This document shows, one piece after another, positions 1 to 7,062 of a stretch of DNA of 64,000 nt. Source of the stretch: Rhodoferax sp. Lineage in GTDB: Bacteria > Pseudomonadota > Gammaproteobacteria > Burkholderiales > Burkholderiaceae_C. Within the stretch, counting starts at the first letter, position 1. Each line of letters opens with the position of its first letter. Both the position numbers and the translations under genes were made by a program. The stretch covers positions 62,001 through 126,000 of the forward strand of contig JARWZT010000022.1 of the NCBI GenBank assembly GCA_029866205.1, in the 5' to 3' direction. Under the pieces are notes generated by a model. The model was not told where the DNA came from. It saw nothing but the letters and a program-made list of their open reading frames with translations, and searched no databases.

Positions 1-3
1 ACG

Positions 4-24
4 CTGCGCGCTGCGTGCTGCGCC
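4..24. repeat. Three-copy heptamer tandem repeat
   Basis: Three imperfect 7-base units (CTGCGCG, CTGCGTG, CTGCGCC) lie immediately upstream of the ribosome binding site of the first gene. They may be the end of an upstream gene cut by the window edge or a simple repeat; no function is visible. Confidence 0.5.
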
Positions 25-36
25 AAGGAGATTGAA

Positions 37-1254
37 ATGCGATTCGAAGCCATTAATACCGCCTCCAACGCCCACTACCGCCGCCCGCTGCTGCATACGC
101 CATTTTTTGAGGCCAGCAAGCCCTGGATACAAAACGACACCTTTATCGCCTGGGCCGGCTATTCCACCCCAGACGTGTACTCTTACCCCGAACACGAGTA
201 CTTCGCCATCCGCAACACCTGTGCCCTGTTTGACCTCACGCCCATGGTCAAGTACCGCATAGCCGGGCCCGACGCCGAACGCTACCTCAACCGGGTGGTG
301 ACTTGCGACGTGCGCAAACTCAAGGTCAACCGCGTCATCTACACCCTGTGGTGCAACGACGAAGGCCATGTGATCGACGATGGCACGATTTTTCGCTTTG
401 GCCCCCAAGAATTTCGCATCTGCAGCGCCGAGCGCCAGCTCGACTGGCTTTTAGACTGCGCCATCGGCTATGCCGTGGAAATCAGCGAAGTCACCGCCGA
501 CATTGCCGCGCTCGCGCTGCAAGGCCCCACCTCGTACACGGTGCTGGCGGCCTTGGGCCTGCAGGGGTTGGAAAACCTGAGCCCCATGGGCATGATGCAG
601 CAAGAGTTTGAGGGCCATACGGTGATGGTCTCGCGCACCGGGTTTACCGGCGACCTGGGCTATGAGCTGTGGATCGCCCCCGAAGGCGCTGCCGCACTGT
701 GGACGCGCTTGATGGAAGTGGGCCACCAGCGGGGCATCACGCCCATGGGCTACCAGGCGCTGGAGATGGCGCGCATTGAGGCCGGGTTTATCCTGCCGCA
801 TGTGGACTTTATTTCTTGCAACCACACCATCCGCCTGGGGCGCGAAAGCTCGCCCTGGGAACTCAATCTGGACTGGACGGTGGCGCTCGAGAAAGGCCAC
901 TTCAATGGCCGGCGCGCACTGCTGGCTGAAAAAGCACGGGGCGTGCGGCGCAAGCTGGTTGGCCTGGAGCTTGAAGGCAACAAGCCGGCGCACGGCTCGC
1001 TGATTTACGCCGACGAGGCCAATACCCAGCAAATCGGCGAAATCACCGCCGCCCTGTGGTCACCCACCCTCAAACGCAACATCGCCATCGCCAAAATCGA
1101 CGCGCCGCACTATGACAGCAAGGCCAAGATGTGGGTAGACCTCTACCTCAACCGCGAGCTGCAATGGGAGCGCAGAAACGTGCGCAGCTGGATTGTGGAC
1201 CGGCCCTTTTATTCCCCTCCGCGCAGGCGCGCCACGCCGCCGCCGCTGCGATAA
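37..1254 (+). CDS. GcvT-family aminomethyltransferase (folate-dependent demethylase-like)
   Basis: This 405-residue protein belongs to the glycine cleavage T / DmdA / sarcosine-dimethylglycine demethylase folate-binding family, whose members move a one-carbon unit from a methylated substrate to tetrahydrofolate. The signature SRTGFTGDLGYELW sits near residues 198-211 and ARIEAGF near 245-251; the C-terminal third (about 300-390) matches the GcvT C-terminal barrel. The start has a clean AAGGAG at 25-30, six bases before the ATG. No gcvH or gcvP is nearby, so a glycine cleavage role is unlikely. The neighbours are Rieske oxygenases and an MttB homologue, so I infer a role in demethylating an N- or S-methylated compound or in accepting its methyl group. 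The exact substrate cannot be read from sequence. Confidence 0.85.
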   Translation: MRFEAINTASNAHYRRPLLHTPFFEASKPWIQNDTFIAWAGYSTPDVYSYPEHEYFAIRNTCALFDLTPMVKYRIAGPDAERYLNRVVTCDVRKLKVNRVIYTLWCNDEGHVIDDGTIFRFGPQEFRICSAERQLDWLLDCAIGYAVEISEVTADIAALALQGPTSYTVLAALGLQGLENLSPMGMMQQEFEGHTVMVSRTGFTGDLGYELWIAPEGAAALWTRLMEVGHQRGITPMGYQALEMARIEAGFILPHVDFISCNHTIRLGRESSPWELNLDWTVALEKGHFNGRRALLAEKARGVRRKLVGLELEGNKPAHGSLIYADEANTQQIGEITAALWSPTLKRNIAIAKIDAPHYDSKAKMWVDLYLNRELQWERRNVRSWIVDRPFYSPPRRRATPPPLR

Positions 1255-1266
1255 ACCTTACGCGCC

Positions 1267-2547
1267 ATGAGTACTGAAACAAAAATTGCTTTTCCTAGGC
1301 CCGCAGCTTCTGGCCAAGAGACCGTGCGCGCGGCGCTGGCCCAGTGCCAAGAAGGCCATGCGCTGCCGCGCGCCTTCTACACCGACCCCGCACTGTTTGC
1401 CTGGGACATGCGCCACTTTGTGCTGGCGCACTGGCATTGCGTGGGCCACACCAGCATGGCAGCAAAGCCGGGCGACTTCTTTACAGCAGAGATTGCTGGC
1501 GAGTCGCTGGTGATCGTGCGCGGCGAGGACGGCGCCCTGCGCGCCCTGCTCAACGTCTGCCGCCACCGGGGCTCGCGCGTGTGTACGCAAACCCAGGGCC
1601 ACGCTAGCAATGGCAAATTTGTCTGCCCTTATCACGCCTGGACTTACGACACCCAGGGCGCCTTAAGCAGCGCGCGCTCGATGCCTGAAGACTTTGACCG
1701 CAACAAATTCCCACTCAAGCAGGCGCATTTGCAGGTCGAAGAAGGCATGGTGTTTATCAGTCTGGCCGAGCAGCCCTTGGGCCTGGACCATGTGCGCGAG
1801 GCGTTTTCGGTCTCCGCCAAGGTCTACGGATGGGGCCGGGCCAAGGTGATTGCGCGAAAAACCTACCAGATACAAGCCAACTGGAAGCTGGTGGAAGAGA
1901 ACTACCAAGAGTGCTACCACTGCGGCCCAGCGCACCAGGAATACGCAAAACGCCATACCTATTCCCGCAGCCAAGCCCTGCGCGACGGGCCTGACGACGC
2001 CATGCGCCAGCGCGACGAAGCGCTGGGTCTGAACTTGCAGGACCGGGATTTCTACTTCAGCAATGCCCTGCCTGGCCAGGAAAGCGCCGACAGCATCCGC
2101 TCGGCCTTGGTTGCGCCCATGGTCAGCGGCAGCCGCGACGGCTTGCCGGTGGCACCTTTGATGGGGGACTTCAAAGGCCGGGGCTACGACGGCGGCTCGT
2201 CCTTTATTGACGTGGGGCCCACCTCTAATTTTGTGGCCTACCCCGACTACGCGCTCTTGTACCGCACCATCCCGCAAACCGTGGACCAAACCGCCTTCGA
2301 GCTGATCTGGCTGGTAGACCAAGACGCGGTCGAAGGCGTGGACTACCAGACCGACGCAGTAACTTGGCTGTGGGACCATACCAGCCAGGAAGACAAGCAC
2401 ATCATTGAGCTCAACCAGCGCGGCGTGAACTCGGCCTTTTTTGAGCCCGGCCCCTACGCACCGATGGAAATGTATGCCCGCTGCTACTCCGAGTGGTACC
2501 TGGCGGCGCTGCGCTGCGCGGTGCAAAACACACACACAGCGAGCTAG
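1267..2547 (+). CDS. Rieske non-heme iron oxygenase, alpha subunit (quaternary-amine type)
   Basis: The 426-residue protein has a Rieske [2Fe-2S] site C98-x-H100 and C120-x2-H123 and a mononuclear iron site E215-x2-H218-x4-H223, with D376 in the QED motif as the likely third ligand. The segment ENYQECYHCGPAH closely resembles the glycine betaine monooxygenase GbcA, stachydrine demethylase and carnitine oxygenase group, where a glutamate replaces the usual bridging aspartate. Such enzymes oxidatively cleave an N-methyl or other C-N bond using O2 and electrons from a separate reductase. No reductase gene is present in this window. It starts 12 bases after the GcvT-like gene and is probably cotranscribed. 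The substrate is inferred to be a betaine-like compound. Confidence 0.88.
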   Translation: MSTETKIAFPRPAASGQETVRAALAQCQEGHALPRAFYTDPALFAWDMRHFVLAHWHCVGHTSMAAKPGDFFTAEIAGESLVIVRGEDGALRALLNVCRHRGSRVCTQTQGHASNGKFVCPYHAWTYDTQGALSSARSMPEDFDRNKFPLKQAHLQVEEGMVFISLAEQPLGLDHVREAFSVSAKVYGWGRAKVIARKTYQIQANWKLVEENYQECYHCGPAHQEYAKRHTYSRSQALRDGPDDAMRQRDEALGLNLQDRDFYFSNALPGQESADSIRSALVAPMVSGSRDGLPVAPLMGDFKGRGYDGGSSFIDVGPTSNFVAYPDYALLYRTIPQTVDQTAFELIWLVDQDAVEGVDYQTDAVTWLWDHTSQEDKHIIELNQRGVNSAFFEPGPYAPMEMYARCYSEWYLAALRCAVQNTHTAS

Positions 2548-2592
2548 CAGGCAGCGAAGTGCAAAAATGGCCTGATTTAGCACCACCCATCC

Positions 2593-3234
2593 ATGGCCGC
2601 ATCCAAATCTCCCAGCAGCGCTAGTGTCGCGCCCGTAAGCCGTGTGCGCGAACAACCCGAAGTGCGCAGGCGCCTGTTGATTGCTGCGACCACCCGCTCG
2701 ATCGCGCAGCACGGCTACAGCGGCACCACGATTGAGCGCATCTGCGCTGAGGGCGGCGTCTCGCGCGGGCTGATCAACCACCACTTTGGCTCCAAGGAAG
2801 GACTCATCTTGGCGGCCTACCAGCAGCTTTGCGACACCTGGACCGCCTACACCCTGGACGGCATCAAAGACACCCAGGACCCGGCGCAGGCCCTGCGCAC
2901 CTGCATTGCCAAGAACTTTGACACCAAGATCTTCAACACCGACAACCTGCGCATCTGGCTCGGATTTTGGAGCGTGATCCCCAAGTACCCCAAGCTCAAC
3001 AAGCTCGACCGCGCGCTCTACCAGGTCGATCTGCAAATTTACCAAGCCGTGTTTGAGCGTCTGGCGCTCCAGCGCAAGGCCCCGGCAGACACACTGCAAC
3101 AAGCCATTGGCCTGATGGCGCTCATCACCGGCCTGTGGCTGCACGCAGCCCTGGACCCCAAGTTTTTACGCACCAGCCAGGCCCACGCGGTGTGCCTCGC
3201 CTCAGTTCAGCATTTGCTTGAACCGCTTTCCTGA
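2593..3234 (+). CDS. TetR-family regulator, BetI-like
   Basis: The 213-residue protein has an N-terminal TetR helix-turn-helix (about residues 25-70, including TTIERICAEGGVSRGLINHHF) and a C-terminal domain with the BetI-like pattern WLGFWSVIPKYPKLNKLDRALY near 118-138. BetI represses choline and betaine genes in response to choline, so a BetI-like sensor between two quaternary-amine-type Rieske genes supports a methylated-amine inducer. It is on the same strand as both oxygenase genes (45 bases after the first, 23 before the second), so it may be coexpressed and autoregulate. I found no clear Shine-Dalgarno before the ATG. Confidence 0.87.
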   Translation: MAASKSPSSASVAPVSRVREQPEVRRRLLIAATTRSIAQHGYSGTTIERICAEGGVSRGLINHHFGSKEGLILAAYQQLCDTWTAYTLDGIKDTQDPAQALRTCIAKNFDTKIFNTDNLRIWLGFWSVIPKYPKLNKLDRALYQVDLQIYQAVFERLALQRKAPADTLQQAIGLMALITGLWLHAALDPKFLRTSQAHAVCLASVQHLLEPLS

Positions 3235-3257
3235 ATCTGCACCATCCAAGGCACCTC

Positions 3258-4442
3258 ATGTCCCACACCTCTGCGCTGCATCACCCTGGCCCCACACTGC
3301 CGGCCTGGGCTTACCGCAATCCCGAGCTGGTGGACCTCGAGTTTGAATCGCTGTTTCGCACCTCCTGGCAGTTTGTCTGCCACATCAACGAGGTGAAGAA
3401 CCCGCGCGACTTTGTTACCTTTGACCTGCTGCGCGACCCGGTGCTAGTGCTGCGCTCAGACGACGGCGTGTTGCGCGCTTTTATCAACGCCTGCCGCCAC
3501 CGGGGCGCCAAGATACTCGACGGCGCAGGCCAGTGCAAATCGCGGCTGACCTGCCCCTACCACGGCTGGAGTTACAACACCAATGGCAGCCTGGCTGGCC
3601 GGCCCTCAGAAGCCACTTTTGCCGACCCCGAAAAGTCCGCGCTGGGCCTGCGCGCGCTGGAGCTTGAAGTGATTTGCGGCCTGGTGTTTGTGCGCATCGT
3701 TCCTGGTGGCGAGAGCCTGCACACGATGTGGGCCGACTATTTGCCGCTGATCGAACCCTACCGCCTGGAAGAAATGGTGCCGCTCGCAGAACCCTGGGTG
3801 GACCATTGGAACTGCAACTGGAAAGTCGGTGTAGACAACAACCTGGAGAACTACCACGTGCCCGTTGGCCACCCCGGCTACCACCGCATGCTTGACAGTG
3901 ACATCACCGGCTTCATCAACCGCCATGGCGTGGCCGGCAGCAAGAGCGTGCTGCGCGACACGCCCTCGTCCAACTGGGCCGAGCGCATGTACCAGAAGAT
4001 GGCGCCGGGTCTGAACAGCAATCTGCCCGAGGAGGTGCGTACGAGCTGGATGTTTTTCACCATGCCGCCCAATATCGGACTGGACATCTATGGCGACAGC
4101 ATGGACATCTTCCAGTTTTTGCCCCAAACCGCCACCACCTGCAGCGTGCGCTACCCCATTTATGTGCGCCCGGACGCCCGGCGTGAAATGAAGGTGCTGC
4201 GCTACCTTAACGAGCGCATCAACCGCCAAGTGAGCGCTGAGGACAAAACCCTCTGCGAGCGCGTGCAGCGGGGCCTGGAGTCGCATGGCTTTGAGTTTGG
4301 CCCGCTATCGTCCTACGAACACTGTATTAATGACTTCCACGACCGGGTGCGTGCCGCTTGCCCCGTGACCCAACTCGCACAAGCGCCCGAGTCTGGCAAC
4401 CTGCGCGCGCGCAACGCCGAGTTGCTGCGATCAGCACCCTGA
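3258..4442 (+). CDS. Second Rieske non-heme iron oxygenase, alpha subunit
   Basis: This 394-residue oxygenase has a Rieske site C79-x-H81 / C99-x2-H102 and an iron site E197-x2-H200-x4-H205, again with glutamate in the bridging position. It differs clearly from the first Rieske protein of the cluster, so the two are not a recent duplication and may act on different substrates or steps. AAGGCA seven bases before the ATG is a plausible ribosome binding site. The gene ends four bases from the convergent LysR gene. Electrons must come from a reductase encoded elsewhere. Family membership is clear; the substrate (betaine, aromatic acid or other) is inferred only from the neighbours. Confidence 0.86.
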   Translation: MSHTSALHHPGPTLPAWAYRNPELVDLEFESLFRTSWQFVCHINEVKNPRDFVTFDLLRDPVLVLRSDDGVLRAFINACRHRGAKILDGAGQCKSRLTCPYHGWSYNTNGSLAGRPSEATFADPEKSALGLRALELEVICGLVFVRIVPGGESLHTMWADYLPLIEPYRLEEMVPLAEPWVDHWNCNWKVGVDNNLENYHVPVGHPGYHRMLDSDITGFINRHGVAGSKSVLRDTPSSNWAERMYQKMAPGLNSNLPEEVRTSWMFFTMPPNIGLDIYGDSMDIFQFLPQTATTCSVRYPIYVRPDARREMKVLRYLNERINRQVSAEDKTLCERVQRGLESHGFEFGPLSSYEHCINDFHDRVRAACPVTQLAQAPESGNLRARNAELLRSAP

Positions 4443-4446
4443 GGGT

Positions 4447-5394
4447 CTAAGACGCGGCAAGCGCTGCGTCTTGCGCCCGGTCTTGCGCCACGTCTTGCGC
4501 GGCCTCAACCACCAGCCAATCCTTCAAAGCCATCACATCGCTGCGCGCGCGCCCGGCGCGGGACGCCACGATGTACATGGGCTGGTCGGTGGTCACACTT
4601 TGGGGCACGGGTCGCACCAAACGGCCCTGGCTGATCAGGGGTTCCACAATATGGCGCCATCCCAGCGCCAGGCCCTGCCCCTCCAGCGCGGCTTGCAGCA
4701 CGATGGAGTAGTCGTTAAAAGTGAGCCCCTTGCCCGCACGCGCGGCGCTCACCCCAAACCGCGCCAACCAAAGCGCCCAATCCACACGGGGTTTGTAGCG
4801 CTCCTCCAGGTGCAGCAGCGTGCTGTTGGCCAGGTCTTGGGGGACTTGCAGCTGCGGATTGGCGGCCAGAAAGGCAGGGCTACAGACGGCAAAAACCTCC
4901 TCGTCCACGAAGCGCCAGCGCGCGTGTTGCGCAAATTCGCCACTGCCCAGCGTAATGGCCAAGTCGATGCGTTCGCGCTCCAAGTCCAGGTCAATGTCGG
5001 TGGTGATGCAGCGCAGCTCGATGTGGGGGTGCTGCTGCTTGAAGCGCGCTATGCGCGGCATCAGCCACCAAGTGGCGGTTGCCGTGGACACCGCCAGCGT
5101 GACCTGGTGGCCTGGCGTCATGCTGCGCACCTCGCGCAGGGCCTGGTCCATCAGCGTCAGCCCCAAACTGACCTGCTCCAGCAAATAACGGCCCGCATCG
5201 GTCAGTGCCACGCCCTTGTGGCGCCGGTCAAACAGCACGACGCCGAGTTCGTCTTCAAGCACCCGGATGGCATGGCTCACCGCGGGCTGGCCCACCGCGA
5301 GCTCTTGTGCGGCCTTGGTGAAACTGCCGGTGCGTGCAGCCGCCTCAAAGGTAATGAGATTACCCATGGCGGGCTGGTCAAAGCGCTTTAGCAT
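4447..5394 (-). CDS. LysR-family regulator, GcvA-like
   Basis: The 315-residue protein has a winged helix at residues 10-70 (TFEAAARTGSFTKAAQELAV) followed by the GcvA-type effector-binding domain. It is divergent from the MttB-family gene, the usual LysR arrangement, so the 99-base intergenic region probably contains its binding site. It converges with the second Rieske gene four bases away. The C-terminus carries an A-Q-D repeat (AQDVAQDRAQDAA) encoded by three 12-base tandem units. The inducer is unknown; control of the mttB-like operon is inferred from position. Confidence 0.88.
   Translation of the reverse strand: MLKRFDQPAMGNLITFEAAARTGSFTKAAQELAVGQPAVSHAIRVLEDELGVVLFDRRHKGVALTDAGRYLLEQVSLGLTLMDQALREVRSMTPGHQVTLAVSTATATWWLMPRIARFKQQHPHIELRCITTDIDLDLERERIDLAITLGSGEFAQHARWRFVDEEVFAVCSPAFLAANPQLQVPQDLANSTLLHLEERYKPRVDWALWLARFGVSAARAGKGLTFNDYSIVLQAALEGQGLALGWRHIVEPLISQGRLVRPVPQSVTTDQPMYIVASRAGRARSDVMALKDWLVVEAAQDVAQDRAQDAALAAS
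4466..4501. repeat. 12-base tandem repeat inside the LysR gene 3' end
   Basis: Three consecutive 12-base units, GCGTCTTGCGCC, CGGTCTTGCGCC and ACGTCTTGCGCG, encode the A-Q-D-x repeat at the C-terminus of the LysR protein. They are in frame, so copy-number change would lengthen or shorten the tail without a frameshift. Confidence 0.75.
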
Positions 5395-5493
5395 GTATTG
5401 AATTGATGGCTTGGATGAACAGACCGGCAGAGCACAAACATTGTTTTAGCGCCTATTATCCGGAAAAATAGCCCCAATCCGGAGAAAAATGGC
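5395..5493. promoter_or_regulatory. Divergent lysR / mttB-like control region with TCCGGA repeats
   Basis: The 99 bases between the divergent genes hold two copies of an ATCCGGA(G)AAAAAT element, at 5458-5469 and 5477-5490. Their TCCGGA cores start 19 bases apart, close to two helical turns, as expected for LysR-type sites. The second copy overlaps the GGAG ribosome binding site (5481-5484) of the mttB-like gene. A weak sigma70-like pair for the plus strand is TTGTTT (5441-5446), a 17-base spacer and AAAAAT (5464-5469). Binding by the adjacent LysR protein is inference. Confidence 0.5.
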
Positions 5494-7059
5494 ATGAGTG
5501 AATCTGATACCCAAGGCGCGACATTGTCCCCCACCGAGCCCAAACGGGGCCGACGCACCGGCGGACGTGAACGCCGCGACCCCAACGCCAAGATCTCCGG
5601 TCCGGCCTACATCAAGCGCGTCATTCCCACCTACGACATCATGGGCGAGGAAAGCCTGCTCAAGATCGAGGCCACCGCCGACCGCATCTTGGCTGAAGTG
5701 GGGCTGGATATCCGCGACGACGACGAAGTGCTGGCCATGTTCAAAAAATCTGGTGCCAAGGTCGACGGCATGCGGGTGAAGTTTGAGCCCGGCCACCTGC
5801 GCGAGGTGCTTAAAACGGCCCCCAAAGAATTCACCCAACACGCGCGCAACCCGGCGCACTCGGTGCAAATTGGTGGCAACAATGTGGTTTTTTCGCCGGC
5901 CTACGGCTCACCCTTTGTGATGGACCTGGACCGCGGGCGGCGCTATGGCACGCTCGATGACTTTCAAAACTTTATCAAGCTGGCCTACAACTGCCCTTGG
6001 TTGCACCACAGCGGCGGCACCGTGTGCGAGCCCACCGACGTGCCGGTCAACAAGCGCCATCTCGACATGGTCTACGCCCACATGCGCTATTCGGACAAGG
6101 GCTATATGGGTTCGATTACCTCTGAAGAACGCGCCGAAGACTCGATTGCCATGAGCCGCCTGCTGTTTGGTGCCGATTTTGTGGACAACAACTGCGTCAT
6201 TTTGGGTAATGTCAACGTTAACTCGCCGCTCTTGTGGGACGGCACCATGACCAAATCGGCCCGTGCCTACGCCCGTGCCAACCAAGCCGCGGTGATCGTG
6301 CCTTTTATTTTGGGGGGCGCCATGGGCCCTGTGACCAACGCCGGGGCAATCGCCCAGGCCCACGCCGAAACCATGGTGGGCTGCGCCATGACGCAGCTGG
6401 AGCGCCCTGGCGCGCCGGTCATCTATGGCAACTTCTTGAGCAGCATGTCACTGCGCTCGGGCTCGCCCACCTTTGGCACGCCCGAACCGGCCATTGGCTC
6501 CATGGTGGTCGGCCAGCTCGCCCGGCGGCTGAATTTGCCGCTGCGCTGTGCCGGGTCCTTCACCACGTCCAAGCTGCCCGACGGCCAGGCCATGCAGGAA
6601 AGCGTGATGTCCATGTTGTCGGCGGTGCACTGCGGGGCCAATTTCATCTTGCACTCGGCCGGTTTTCTGGACGGCTTGCTGTCCATGAGTTACGAGAAAT
6701 TCATGATGGACGCCGACTTTTGCGGCGCGCTGCACAGCTACCTCGCTGGCGTGACGGTGGACGACAACACGCTGGCCATGGACGCGTTTGAGAACGTCAC
6801 CCCCGGCGGTCACTACCTGGGCAGCGCCCACACCATGGCCAACTACACCACCGCGTTTTACGACTCCAGCATTTCGGACGACACGCCGTTTGAGACCTGG
6901 ACGGAGGCCGGCCAGACCGATGCCGCCACGCGTGCCAACAAGCGCTGGAAACAGTCGCTGGCCGACTATGTCGCACCCGATTTGGACGTAGCCGTGGACG
7001 AATCGATCCGCGATTTCATGGATCGCAAAAAAGCCTCCATGCCCGACCAGTGGTACTAA
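5494..7059 (+). CDS. MttB-superfamily (trimethylamine methyltransferase-like) protein, non-pyrrolysine
   Basis: This 521-residue protein matches the MttB superfamily (COG5598) along its length, for example in the segments YIKRVIPTYDIMGEESLL near the N-terminus and FGTPEPAIGSMVVGQLARRL in the middle. Classical MttB reads an in-frame amber codon as pyrrolysine; this frame has none, so it belongs to the non-Pyl branch that includes glycine betaine, proline betaine and carnitine methyltransferases (MtgB, MtpB, MtcB). Those enzymes methylate a corrinoid protein, but no such partner is encoded here. It has a GGAG ribosome binding site nine bases upstream and is followed after three bases by a flavoprotein demethylase gene. 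The N-terminal 35 residues are basic and probably unstructured. The acceptor of the methyl group is unknown. Confidence 0.87.
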   Translation: MSESDTQGATLSPTEPKRGRRTGGRERRDPNAKISGPAYIKRVIPTYDIMGEESLLKIEATADRILAEVGLDIRDDDEVLAMFKKSGAKVDGMRVKFEPGHLREVLKTAPKEFTQHARNPAHSVQIGGNNVVFSPAYGSPFVMDLDRGRRYGTLDDFQNFIKLAYNCPWLHHSGGTVCEPTDVPVNKRHLDMVYAHMRYSDKGYMGSITSEERAEDSIAMSRLLFGADFVDNNCVILGNVNVNSPLLWDGTMTKSARAYARANQAAVIVPFILGGAMGPVTNAGAIAQAHAETMVGCAMTQLERPGAPVIYGNFLSSMSLRSGSPTFGTPEPAIGSMVVGQLARRLNLPLRCAGSFTTSKLPDGQAMQESVMSMLSAVHCGANFILHSAGFLDGLLSMSYEKFMMDADFCGALHSYLAGVTVDDNTLAMDAFENVTPGGHYLGSAHTMANYTTAFYDSSISDDTPFETWTEAGQTDAATRANKRWKQSLADYVAPDLDVAVDESIRDFMDRKKASMPDQWY

Positions 7060-7062
7060 ACC

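Noticed and set aside
1663..3144. 493-codon open frame on the minus strand opposite the first Rieske gene and the TetR gene
   Set aside because: It mirrors two well-supported plus-strand genes with clear motifs; long antisense frames are common in GC-rich DNA and its protein has no recognisable domain.
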